From positions 27,790,294-27,854,293 of the forward strand of contig NC_079474.1 in assembly GCF_026230105.1 (NCBI RefSeq): a stretch of 64,000 nt of DNA, in the 5' to 3' direction. This DNA comes from Diorhabda sublineata. Lineage: Eukaryota > Arthropoda > Insecta > Coleoptera > Chrysomelidae. Shown piece after piece: positions 52,401-58,620 of the stretch. Below the pieces are notes generated by a model, which saw only the letters and a list, made by a program, of their open reading frames with translations, was not told the DNA's origin and made no database searches. How positions within the stretch are numbered: the first letter of the stretch is position 1; each line of letters begins with the position of its first letter. A program made the translations under genes and the position numbers.

Positions 52401-54684
52401 AACTAAACAAAAATAAAATATTGAAAGCTCGTAAATGCCACTAATAGAACAATCAAAGCTAATTGAAACTTTTTCCTGTGTATTTTTTTTAGTGTACAAT
52501 GTTTCAAAAGTTCCAACGCTTCGCAGTTTACTTCAACTGATCTAAATCACACAATGTTCTTGTGTTACTACATAATTTATTGTGCCGAAGTCTGGAAATA
52601 TTTGAAGAATATGAGTAATTATGTCAAGAAATACTTATTCTGAGAACAGAAAACCATTTTACAGTCATTCATTCAATAATAGCTTTTCAAAACTCCTGTA
52701 CACTTTTCTCAATAAACAATGTTAACGTTTCTCAGTCAAATAACCTAAATACCAGGACTTAGGTGTAACTCAAAATAGATCCAGTCCTGTAACTTTCCAA
52801 AGTGTTGTTTGGTGTTATTAGACCTAATTTTGAATTTATTGACATAAGATATCAAATGGTGGAACAGGATATGAAAATGAAACATTCGAATATAATACAA
52901 TGTACATTTATATGGATTTTCTAGCTATAAATTCATATATCTATCAAATATTATTTTTTTTCATCGTAGGGGGCTGTGACGTTGTATAAACAAGACGCAT
53001 TGACTTGAAATTACTTCCTAATATGATTAAAACATATTTTATAGGCCTTATTGACTATAATTAAAGATGCTAACACCGAAATACCTGGTACCACTATGAA
53101 GAACCTAGTTTCCTGGATCGTGACGAGAGCTAGCGTTTCATTTTAAGCCAGAGAAGACGTGGATCAGCATACAATGGAATCACGCGTTGTCATTTTCTCT
53201 TATTAAATTAAATACTGTGTCCATAGCAGGAAACTTTATGTCAGCGTATGTTTCAACATTCGAAGTCTGATCCTCTTCGAATTCTTCAAGCACGAAGACG
53301 TGTACTGGAAAATGTTCCGTAGCCTATATTCATTGAGATCAAACGGTCTGAGCGGCACACGAAGGATGATTCTACTCCACGATAACCGTCACTTCCAAGG
53401 TCACTCAGAATGTACTGGTCAAATTCAAGTGAAAGCAGCATTCTGCAGCCAAGTCGTCCTGTGACTTTGATCTTGTAGACATATTCTGACTATTCTGACA
53501 TTTTTCTTCAAATATTTTTACTATCCTTTGTTCACTTATTATGTCTCAGTCACAACGTTTTCAAAGAAATTAAATTGTTGTCGACCTATCTAAGCGTCGG
53601 TTCTAAAACTCTATCTACATCCTATAACGACTACTTAGGTTAAAGTCAAAGTAAATTTTAGTAAATTTGTGGCGATAATATTCTTAATATTCGCTAGTAA
53701 GTTTTTCTAATATCTTTTCAGCTATTTTTTTTATATAGTGCTCACAAAATTACAATTATCTTCCATATCTTTCCTTAATTTTTAGCATAAGCTCCTTTTT
53801 ACTCAGATCTGTTCTATCTACTCGTTTTCTCTAAATAATAATTTCTACAGCTGCCAGATTAGAGCTGAGAAAATATTTGAAAAACTTAATAGGCCGAATA
53901 GCATTTTTACAATATGTTTGGCCTGCTAAAAAAACATCTAAAAGAGAAGTAGTGTAAATTCGAAGGACACAGGAGAAGACTGGATCTTATCATAGATATA
54001 GGAACCCTGCCAACAGGAAATATTTTGGCACATTAAACTATGGGATAGTTGTGCTCACGCTTCTATGACCTTCAAAAAAAAACCTCAATGGTACCCATTG
54101 TTTCGTATTTGAATATTCCTCGTATTATATAATTGCAATCAAGATATGTTTTATTTTGTTATTTGGCATATTTTTGTGATTTATAATGAGTTTGATTTTT
54201 TTCTAGAAATCGTTACGGCAATAGAGAAATGTTGGTAGAAGATGATTATTGCGAGAAAAGTATAAACGATTTAGAACATTTTTCGGTAAGTTAATATTTG
54301 AGGCGTAGAATTCCAAAACCAGCCAAGTCCATTTTTAAAAATTTTTCACAGCTGGCCGATAAAGGTCACATATTTTTGTGTTATCTGTGAACAGCTAATG
54401 TTATCTCTTCTTTTTTTTCTTTGCCACTTAGATACCAGTCCTCTAACAGAAATACAAATTTTTCGAGAAAAAAAAATTAATTTACCTAAAAAAAATCTTC
54501 GAATTGGACTTGGCTGGTTTTGGAATTCTACGCCTCATTTCAGTAATTATTCGACAATTCAAACTAGGTACTTCAAATATAAGCGAAAAAGGGAGCTATA
54601 AAGAGTGCCTAAATGGAATTATAAAACTACATTTTCTTCCAGTGTATGCAGGATTTTTCATATGATATTATCCAACAAATCTAA
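25561..54684 (+). CDS. Uncharacterised type I single-pass membrane protein, five exons
   Basis: Assembled from five exons: 25561-25615, 45076-45498, 48964-49120, 54207-54285 and 54643-54684, together 756 nt (251 codons plus stop). All introns are GT/AG and the phases agree at each junction. Order: a signal peptide in exon 1 continuing into exon 2 (MELRRTVWILLILFSSTE then VLCVPLDE), a polar, acidic, Asn/Asp/Thr-rich ectodomain of about 150 residues, a hydrophobic helix in exon 3 (GTIAAILAGVFLVVSIAGYI), a SWRRYLENRYGNRE stop-transfer, and a short acidic tail ending FSYDIIQQI. It should sit in the plasma or secretory membrane with the acidic part outside. The family is not recognised. Intron 1 is 19.5 kb and carries the satellite. 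The link from exon 1 to exon 2 is the least certain step. Confidence 0.65.
26045..31030. repeat. Satellite array, 27 units of about 184 bp, derived from a transposon end
   Basis: Units begin (at AGGGTG/AGGATG) at 26095, 26281, 26464, 26647, 26830, 27014, 27199, 27385, 27567, 27753, 27939, 28125, 28311, 28496, 28679, 28865, 29047, 29233, 29419, 29604, 29790, 29973, 30157, 30341, 30527, 30709 and 30891. Spacing is 182-186 bp, varying mainly in an A-run. Each unit holds TATAGGGTGAGCCATATATT (terminal repeat side), a 3' UTR, an antisense stop and the last ~25 codons of a mariner-like transposase (minus strand FQEFQHRLSRNKF then FYFK-stop), then ~36 bp ending ACGTGTTATC. The left border is continuous with host intron; the right border runs on into the rest of the transposase. 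It lies in intron 1 of the membrane-protein gene. Confidence 0.95.
30956..31230 (-). pseudogene. C-terminal part of the mariner-like transposase that founded the array
   Basis: Minus-strand frame: IPWPLRSPDIHSADFFLWG carries the third catalytic Asp (SPD), then FVKRHVYVDEQRRAVLHLKD, NIHHEVGNIPSATCQRVFEN and FQEFQHRLSRNKFLFYFK with a stop at 30958-30956. The family resembles the DUF4817-type transposases at 6844 and 33912. Upstream of SPD only faint similarity remains before a (TA)n tract. The last ~25 codons are the part repeated in the satellite. Confidence 0.85.
31352..31424. repeat. (TA)n microsatellite
   Basis: 73 bp of uninterrupted alternating T and A. Confidence 0.97.
31425..31749. other. 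Intron DNA, nothing recognised
   Basis: No supported feature. Confidence 0.4.
31750..32000 (+). pseudogene. Possible Tc1-like N-terminal fragment
   Basis: A broken frame reads GRVTDTSKDQFLRI then AVQRILENI. This is similar in spacing to the GRPR-TTxREDRFLRL-SALRxR segment between the two helix-turn-helix motifs of Tc1 transposases. The rest is too decayed to place. Confidence 0.4.
32001..33536. other. Intron DNA, nothing recognised
   Basis: About 1.5 kb of AT-rich sequence with no supported gene or repeat. Confidence 0.4.
33537..35456 (-). mobile_element. Mariner-like transposon with ~370-bp inverted terminal repeats (1,920 bp)
   Basis: The element starts CAGTGCTTTTCAGATAAAAG at 33537 and ends with its reverse complement at 35456, with TA at 33535-33536 and 35457-35458 as target duplication. 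The inverted repeats run for about 370 bp each (33537-33905 and 35085-35456) with small indels, e.g. about 45 bp present only in the left arm around 33601-33645. A broken transposase lies between them. Such long arms are far beyond the usual ~30-bp mariner ends. It is in intron 1 of the membrane-protein gene. Confidence 0.9.
33912..34981 (-). pseudogene. Broken transposase of the long-TIR element
   Basis: The start MVYSLQERIEIVGLYYQNNN at 34981 is a DUF4817-like helix-turn-helix. It is followed by a second HTH (PQSLSTISRAIGVSSSTVFR), HICFSDECSWSLNG (first Asp), HIVGPFFINGNLNGESYLEL, a decayed second-Asp region, WPPRSPD with a stop then TPLDFFLWGYLKTK (third Asp), and the C-terminus HCMEVNGTHFEHLL with TAA at 33914-33912. 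Four frames must be joined, so it is inactive. It is a relative of the 6844-7986 protein, not a copy of it. Confidence 0.87.
35700..37010 (+). pseudogene. Repetitive insect PIN-like gene remnant, split by a LINE insertion
   Basis: Pieces in order: SSGSEIIFDEFMTVPG (35840-35890), NNKSRFISLLS, then AANIAVKQAQSDAVVLIIETAIE, TNTKIVVDEGVDLLYYLL and TDKIIHLLKPERAQQRTEIYS before the break. After the LINE it resumes AYPK..., LTDSAKLFTEGIRFLLAVCG, APKIKLLPLINSDL, LSPEDWGWKLIDNTPIESLL and a Cys-rich KKGCSTKCDCKKVGLLYSP-like end near 36900. Hydrophobic strands followed by Asp residues (VVDEGVDLL) suggest a PIN/FEN-like nuclease fold. I recognise this as a multicopy insect protein family of unclear role. 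Stops and frameshifts show decay. Confidence 0.6.
36159..36445 (+). mobile_element. RTE-type LINE 3' fragment nested in the PIN-like gene
   Basis: In-frame sequence VGYMGHVLRGERYTIPHLII then QGKIEGKRGVGRKKMSWLRN and IRHWTGINNTGELCHAA is the usual C-terminus of RTE-type ORF2. It ends with a 3' (GAA)n tail at 36433-36445. It is flanked by TTATCTCAA (36150-36158) and TTATCCCAA (36448-36456), a 9-bp target duplication with one mismatch. It is 5'-truncated, as typical for LINEs. Confidence 0.85.
37011..37825. other. Intron DNA, nothing firmly recognised
   Basis: 37150-37600 has the flavour of a mobile-element UTR (CGATATCTCAGGAATGGTAA, ATAACTTTTGTACTACCCC) but no terminal repeats or protein could be supported. 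Confidence 0.3.
37829..38750. mobile_element. MITE with TTA target duplication, interrupted by a second MITE
   Basis: The left end AGGCCGCTTGACATGATGCA and the right end, read inverted, AGACCGCTTGCTATGGTGCA match with few differences. TTA flanks both sides (37826-37828 and 38751-38753). A 3-bp TWA target suggests a PIF/Harbinger-type non-autonomous element. Removing the nested element leaves about 475 bp with no coding capacity. Confidence 0.6.
38198..38641. mobile_element. Nested 444-bp MITE with TAA target duplication
   Basis: Ends AGCCGCGTTTACACCGGAGT and its reverse complement match over at least 30 bp. TAA duplications lie at 38195-38197 and 38642-38644. Internal sequence is rich in GTTAATAAC/GTTATTAAC words in both orientations. 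Inserted in the middle of the 37829-38750 element. Confidence 0.75.
38754..40600. other. Intron DNA, nothing recognised
   Basis: About 1.85 kb. The open frame at 39315-39533 has no recognisable domain. A GC-richer patch at 39680-39850 matches no family I can name. Confidence 0.35.
40605..42253 (+). mobile_element. CR1/Jockey-type LINE, 5'-truncated, with (AAAT)n tail
   Basis: RT blocks in order across several frames: LKKLKPNSLPGTDGLPAFLL (40700-40770), a KPISL-like block near 40890, DVIYTDFSKAFDRLDHGILL (41090-41150), SGIPQGPVLGPLLFIIFIND (41270-41330) and a YTYD box near 41367 where YADD is expected. The C-terminal thumb region is decayed. The 3' end is GGGCCGTAGGGTGGTGTAAA followed by AAAT repeats to 42253, the usual tail of this LINE type. 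The frames and the damaged catalytic box mean it is inactive. Confidence 0.88.
42254..44109. other. Intron DNA, nothing recognised
   Basis: AT-rich; small open frames at 42464-42676, 43369-43554 and 43836-44033 show only AT-driven hydrophobic composition. Confidence 0.4.
44110..44480 (+). pseudogene. RTE-type LINE ORF2 fragment
   Basis: Broken frame: LFYGVELWIF near 44205, then MWLYRRILKISRTAVLNRIK near 44250-44310 and MKIRQLQYLDYIMRN, then LQGKIFGKRGPLRRR-like residues near 44405. These are the YGxExW, WLYRRILKI and GHIMRN/GKRGPGRRR blocks of the RTE-type C-terminus. Several stops. Confidence 0.75.
45076..45498 (+). CDS. Membrane-protein gene exon 2 (ectodomain)
   Basis: Acceptor TATCTTTTAG ends at 45075 and donor GTAAGA starts at 45499. 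141 codons open throughout, encoding the end of the signal peptide and an acidic stretch with many Asn, Asp, Glu, Ser and Thr, several N-x-S/T sites and no cysteines after the first few residues. Codon quality is clearly better than in surrounding repeats. Confidence 0.72.
45670..45790 (+). pseudogene. Possible mariner helix-turn-helix scrap
   Basis: The frame EEQFIAEEAHEMLNSLYGIN continues with YKW-stop-KRLE, resembling the ET-ML--AYG...FKWHKRF motif of mariner N-termini. Short and unsupported by flanking sequence. Confidence 0.35.
46430..46650 (-). pseudogene. Decayed RTE-type LINE fragment
   Basis: On the minus strand, TIMRPI followed by a frameshift and VYGSEALKL matches the YKTLIRPVxxYGSExW block. 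A RKAWRGK-like residue run follows near 46500. Low information but the order fits. Confidence 0.45.
47640..48010 (-). pseudogene. RTE-type LINE ORF2 C-terminus
   Basis: Minus-strand reading: DDVTTKKQMKRKLEAT near 47930, then AMRMASRTSRLEKPINKRIK, DTVITCMERKQLVRYGHVHR, MTEARLTKKIMKWI and KRQRPRKTWMEGIKW. These are the consecutive blocks (ExxxMRWxxRxSRxDK, RRLRWYGHVxRM, RRGRPRKxWMEGI) of an RTE-type ORF2 tail. 86 codons are uninterrupted; a stop precedes them. Confidence 0.85.
48964..49120 (+). CDS. Membrane-protein gene exon 3 (transmembrane helix)
   Basis: Acceptor TTTCATAG ends at 48963 and donor GTAAGT at 49121. It encodes a juxtamembrane stretch (ETIAKRSDLDH), the hydrophobic helix IVPGTIAAILAGVFLVVSIA then GYISLL, and a positively charged WRRYLE stop-transfer, which fixes a type I topology. 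Confidence 0.78.
49240..49745 (-). mobile_element. Mariner with the transposase core deleted
   Basis: On the minus strand the N-terminus survives in pieces (FRTMIFYDF, NQTNSRVP, LSRATVFHWF, then DEFREGHPKSDVVQENIDAV and HRHVIYRDIDAL, 49430-49715). It is joined at about 49430 to the C-terminus (FSTPEEAVHAFKSYALEWKK, FFDNWFNRMQKCI; 49250-49400). The whole catalytic middle is missing. A TTAGTTGGTACAAGAAATTT end near 49730-49750 resembles a mariner terminal repeat; the other end was not found. Confidence 0.78.
49750..51035. other. Intron DNA, nothing recognised
   Basis: Minus-strand open frame 50293-50541 has no recognisable domain. No repeats noticed. Confidence 0.35.
51040..52308. mobile_element. 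Gypsy-like LTR element remnant with two LTRs in inverted orientation
   Basis: 52101-52308 is an LTR read on the minus strand (starts TGTAAGGGATTG, contains TATAATAAATG and AATAAAAATAT, ends TATAATT) followed by a primer-binding-site-like TGGCGCAGTCAGTAGGAT at 52082-52099. 51040-51209 is a diverged copy read on the plus strand (shared ATGACTC...AAACACAG, ATTTCTTT, AAATATATTTGTAATTGTAA), followed by TGGCGCAGTAAGTGGGAT at 51212-51229. Both LTRs point inwards with a gag fragment between. A normal provirus has direct LTRs, so this is a rearranged insertion. Confidence 0.72.
51240..51530 (-). pseudogene. gag fragment of the LTR element
   Basis: ATG at 51530 opens a frame with IAQKISNNLNLTYAEKVWQI, CDKIALSTFITGCS and NNLHIKNPASLEDAMAYLNE, then FENFEKLYGN, the helical capsid-like core of Gypsy-type Gag proteins. 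Below about 51240 the frame runs into the opposing LTR/primer-site copy, so the last ~20 residues before the stop at 51180 are not Gag. No protease, RT or integrase is present. Confidence 0.7.
52309..53079. other. Intron DNA, nothing recognised
   Basis: No supported feature. Confidence 0.35.
53080..53490 (+). pseudogene. Possible mariner DDE-domain remnant
   Basis: Broken frames read KPEKTWISIQWNHAL near 53150 (compare the E-KQSMQWRH block) and RRMILLHDNRHFQGHSECTG near 53365 (compare GVLLHQDNARPH with the second catalytic Asp), in the order and spacing of mariner transposases. Many stops. Confidence 0.45.
54207..54285 (+). CDS. Membrane-protein gene exon 4 (cytoplasmic tail)
   Basis: Acceptor TTTTTTCTAG ends at 54206 and donor GTAAGT starts at 54286. 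It completes a Glu codon and encodes NRYGNREMLVEDDYCEKSIN then DLEHFS, ending on a complete codon. A MITE lies 14 bp past its end. Confidence 0.72.
54300..54536. mobile_element. 237-bp MITE directly inside the intron 4 donor region
   Basis: Ends GAGGCGTAGAATTCCAAAAC at 54300 and the perfect reverse complement at 54505-54536 give inverted repeats of at least 31 bp. ATTT on each side (54296-54299 and 54537-54540) looks like the target duplication. No coding capacity; a plus-strand open frame running across it is fortuitous. Perfect arms suggest a recent insertion. Confidence 0.85.
54643..54684 (+). CDS. Membrane-protein gene exon 5 (terminal, 14 codons)
   Basis: Acceptor TTTTCTTCCAG ends at 54642. 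Phase 0 fits exon 4. It reads CMQDFSYDIIQQI and TAA at 54682-54684. Chosen because it is the first good acceptor after exon 4 with matching phase and a short polar ending. A poly(A) signal AATAAA lies at 55100-55105. Confidence 0.5.
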   Translation, partial: CMQDFSYDIIQQI

Positions 54685-56397
54685 CATCCTATCAAAACAA
54701 AGAAAAATAAGGAAACTGGCACTTGTGAATAATAACTCACTGTACACTGTAACACATAAACGTGCAATCTAGTATTTACATGTATATGTAAATATAAAGG
54801 GTAGAGGTACAGAGGAGTAATTCATATGGAAGAAAAGTTATAAAGTATAAATGATAAATAACAGTTTAAAAACCTTCCTGAAGGGAGCAGGTGTAGACAA
54901 AGGAAGCAATATGATCCTAGTAATAGCATAATAATAATTAAAAATGCAGCATAAAACGCACTTAGCTTGGCATTTAGAGCCATGTCGGCCCTGTCCTCTT
55001 TGTACTCCTAGAGTCTAGGACCTAGACAGAAAGGCAGGAGGCGGAGACACGAAGACGTTGCATCTCTTAATATTACGTAATTATCGGAAAAGCAATTTCA
55101 ATAAAATCGACCTTATTTGTGACATATTGACGTATTGGCGAAAATTACGTATCACTAGATGGCGCTAAATTTGGCTTCTATAGTGGTGAACAACAATATA
55201 ATTTGTAAGGGTGTTTTTAGTGATTTTAATAAGGTTTTCTCTATTGTTGTGATTTCTCTTATTTCCTAAACGTGTTTTTGTGGTTAGAACAAAAAGTTGT
55301 GCTTAAGATTCGATCTAAAAATAACGAAAACTGAAATAACAGTTTCTAACATCATGGAATACCCTATATTGGAGTCAGAAGTAGACCACTAAAAGAAGCT
55401 GTTTTTAAAGCGGGACATATAGTATTATGTAACCTAAAAGGAACAGAAATCATTGAAGTTTGTGTCTACAGAGGTCAGATCTAACTGTCTAGTCTCATAA
55501 AATTGTAATTAATTTGAATGATGTAGTTAAAGATTGGAAATGCATTTGTTCATGTAAGTACGGGAGGAAGAGACTTGAATATCTACACGAAACTACCAAA
55601 AAAATGCACAAAAGTTTTATTGGCCACTAGAATGGAATTTTAACAAACAGTATATTTGTAAAAACTTTTCCACGTTTTTATTATTTTCGAAGTCCATCTT
55701 ATGGATGTGTGGTTGTTTTTATCTAAGCAAAACACTTTAAGAAGGTATACTATTTGACTATTTAGACTTTTTATTGTTTATAAAACAACAAAACTAGTTT
55801 GTATTATGGCTTGATTGTTTACCTCTATTGAAGTTTCAGAGAAAATCAACAGATGCCGCGCTCAAGGAGACATTAATAGTCTTCTTTTAACAAAAGAAGA
55901 CATTAAATTTATTAAAATTGACTTTATGGAAAAAAAGAAAGTGATAATACTAACTGATTAACCATTTAATCAAATTAAACTTTTTCATTTATTAAAAACA
56001 TTTTTTTAAGTTTTGAATTTGTAATTAATTATGCTTAGTAACCAACTTTCTCTAAAAACATCAAACTTGATACAAAATAATTTTAAAAGTATGTGTAATA
56101 AGAGATATTTAATCTCAGATTTCGCAGTTTATTTTTTCAAGTTAGTTATTTACACAACGAATTTCTTTTAGTATAACAATACCAAAAATCCTTAGTAGAC
56201 GAATTATCATTATACCTGTGCATTGTATTGAATATAAATGATCAGATTGATCTAAAACTAGCAATTATTTTATGCACACCATGTACATATCGCTTTTCAA
56301 TGTACCCATTATAGTCGTTGTTTGCAAATAAAAACATGTGATTATTATAATTGCAGTAGTCGTTTTACGATGAATAATTTTTAACAAATTATTACTT
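54685..56397. other. 3' UTR and intergenic DNA
   Basis: AATAAA at 55100-55105 is the likely end of the membrane-protein transcript. Beyond it nothing is recognised. Confidence 0.4.
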
Positions 56398-56604
56398 GTG
56401 GTGTTTCTAGATACAAGTATCACAGATTTTTTTTATAAACAACTATGCAATTTGCCTGAGACCATCAACCCTCCTTTTTTGTCAGACATTCATGGTGATC
56501 AAGATGTCTTGTCACGCATTTACAATGCACTGGAAAGTAATGATATTTTCTACAATCACTCACGGTACAGGTACACATATACGCCGTTTGCTTATGCGCA
56601 GTAG
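56398..56604 (+). other. Unidentified open frame
   Basis: 68 codons preceded by an acceptor-like TGTTTCTAG. The translation (SITDFFYKQLCNLPETINPP, then DIHGDQDVLSRIYNALES) has ordinary, non-AT-driven composition, unlike most chance frames here, but no family is recognised. The GAT-ACA frame would need a phase 1 upstream exon, which does not fit the membrane-protein gene. Could be an exon of an unseen gene or a mobile-element scrap. Confidence 0.25.
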
Positions 56605-56937
56605 TGTTTCTAACTCTCAAAAATTTATCACTCCAAAGCCCTAATCAAAAACCCCTAAAATACCCACAATTATATAACATTATATAATAAATATTTTTAA
56701 ATAAATAATACCTTCAAAATAATAAAATACCCTCAAACAAATATTAAATTTTAAACTACGAATAAATAATTTCTTTCAGTCACTTAATTTTTAATTCATT
56801 TAAGTAACAAAACATTTTCTTCAAATCTAATTTTTTAAAATCATAGATATTGACAATAAATAATTTTCTAGGACCTGTACTTTTACTGCTTGATTTGATA
56901 TAAATAAGTTATAAAAATCCCTAAAAATATAAAACCC

Positions 56938-57145
56938 CTAAAAACTTTTAAAAGATTTAACTGTAACAAAATATTCTGATCCTAGAGCTGCTCCTAATGT
57001 TCCGAAAATCAAGGCAACCTACAAAAAGATTTATTACCCAATTATTGAAATTTTAACTTTCAAAAATTTACCTTTGTAATTAAAAACAGGTTGTCAGAAG
57101 CATCAGAAATAAATTCGTATATAGTTGTTCCAATATAAATTGCAG
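56938..57145 (-). other. Possible small two-exon membrane protein tail
   Basis: On the minus strand, about 25 codons (SAIYIGTTIYEFISDASDNL then FLITK) end at 57072 with donor GTAAAT. A 53-bp intron ending TTTTTGTAG is followed at 57018 by 27 codons (VALIFGTLGAALGSEYFVTV then KSFKSF) and TAG at 56940-56938. The joined peptide looks like a hydrophobic helix. Upstream, an in-frame TAA precedes exon A with no acceptor or ATG between, so the gene is either broken or misread. Family unknown. Confidence 0.3.
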
Positions 57146-58139
57146 AAGACAGTTATGCGAGGAATAATCAATATTTCATAAATACGCACGACACTCATAC
57201 CAAATTAAGAAATAAAAAATAATGTTTACTCCCCGTATAAAATTCGGTAAACATCTAACAAACCGTCAATCCACGTGAACTTGATGAATGTGTGTCAAAA
57301 TTAGAGTTAATATGAGCAAACGTAAAATCAGAATTAGTAAAATGTAATCAATCTCCAGAACTGAGTAAAGAGGTTGTAGAGCTCGTAAAGAAAATTTCTA
57401 GCAGCAGACCGCCAAGAGTTTTGAAAAAACTGCGTTGAACATGTTATCAAAGAAAAAGATGAATATGTGGTATCACCTTCGTTACAACCCTTCATAATTC
57501 AATCAAATGATAACTCTAGTTCAGACATTTCTATCTGCCATTATCATTTATAAAGATTCTTTGGAATTGAAATGTTTGTTTTCTTTTGTTTTATTTGCAA
57601 CGAATTTATTTTCTTTTATTGTTTTTGCTTTAAAATTTCGTTTTCCAGAAAAAAAACGAATTGGGTAAAAAAAGGGCCCCGTTCACGTCTGGTACCCTGT
57701 TTAAACCAAACTTCATTACAAGCAGGTACATTTTACTCGTCTATTTACGTTTTATAATTTAATATTCAGTTGCTTCAAGTTAACAAGGTATAGTAATGAT
57801 TTTTTTCTAAATTCCAAGTAGGACTAAAATTAAGTGCATCTGTCTAAAGAACGGCGTATAATGCCGTCCAATTTATAATGATAATAACGAAGAAATAGTG
57901 TTTTAGAAGAAAAGCAATTAAAATCAAGACGGAAAACGCAAAAAAAATTATATTTTGAAAAAATTCTACATACATAATCCCAAAAAAGATCACGTGAAAA
58001 TCATAAAATTTATTTATGATACATATATGTGAATAAAAGTGTATAATATTTTTCAAAATTTTGTATCGAAATGAGCAATATCTTATACGAAATACGAAAA
58101 ATCAATATATGTATTTCCATCCCTATATTTTCATAATAA
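57146..58139. other. Spacer, nothing firmly recognised
   Basis: A short plus-strand frame near 57335-57425 (SPELSKEVVELVKKISSSRP) has a helical, charged character but no identifiable family. Confidence 0.3.
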
Positions 58140-58149
58140 TTTTCATTTA

Positions 58150-58620
58150 CCTACACCTCCACATGAACTCGCACAGATACGAATCGAAAATTTGCCTACC
58201 CGTTCCCAATTCGCGTCGATTTCTTCTCTTGGCATTTCGCCACATGGACTCAACTCGCTGCGTATGAGCTCCGGTTTTGGGATCAACAAAATTTTCAGAG
58301 TGCTGGAAATTCATGCCTGGCAGTGTAGGAATCGCCCCATACGACTTCCATTTATCGATATTACCGTTGTAACTCTCTCAATACTTTCACTAATAACTGC
58401 CATAAGAGTAGCTTCTGTTCTGTACGGGGCCGCGTATAAAAAACAGTCACCATCTTCACGGCATATTCCTCCAAAAACCCATTGACGAGAGTACATCCTA
58501 CCGCATTTGTACTTTCTTTTCGAGAAGCACGACTCGTCAATCTCCACAGTCATGCTGGGTCCCCCGATCTTCCATAGCCAGCTCTCGTTCTAAAAATTTG
58601 CACGTGGCCAGGCATATATG
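58150..58620 (-). pseudogene. Merlin (ISXO2-like) transposase remnant
   Basis: Minus strand: KIGGPSMTVEIDESCFSKRK near 58515-58580 carries the first catalytic Asp of the ISXO2-like domain, then RQWVFGGICREDGDCFLYAA, PYRTEATLMAVISESI and TTVISI. The expected second-Asp segment is missing at this point. After a frameshift ENFVDPKTGAHTQRVESMWR and NAKRRNRRELGTG follow near 58200-58310, including the Glu of the VESMW block. The deletion of the second Asp and the frameshift make it inactive. Ends not identified. Confidence 0.88.

Noticed and set aside
54398..54601. 67-codon plus-strand open frame
   Set aside because: It runs through the right arm of the MITE at 54300-54536; the coding appearance is fortuitous.
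56398..56604. Terminal exon of the membrane-protein gene
   Set aside because: The acceptor phase does not fit exon 4 in the plausible frame, and the phase-compatible frame gives an unlikely peptide; 54643-54684 fits better.
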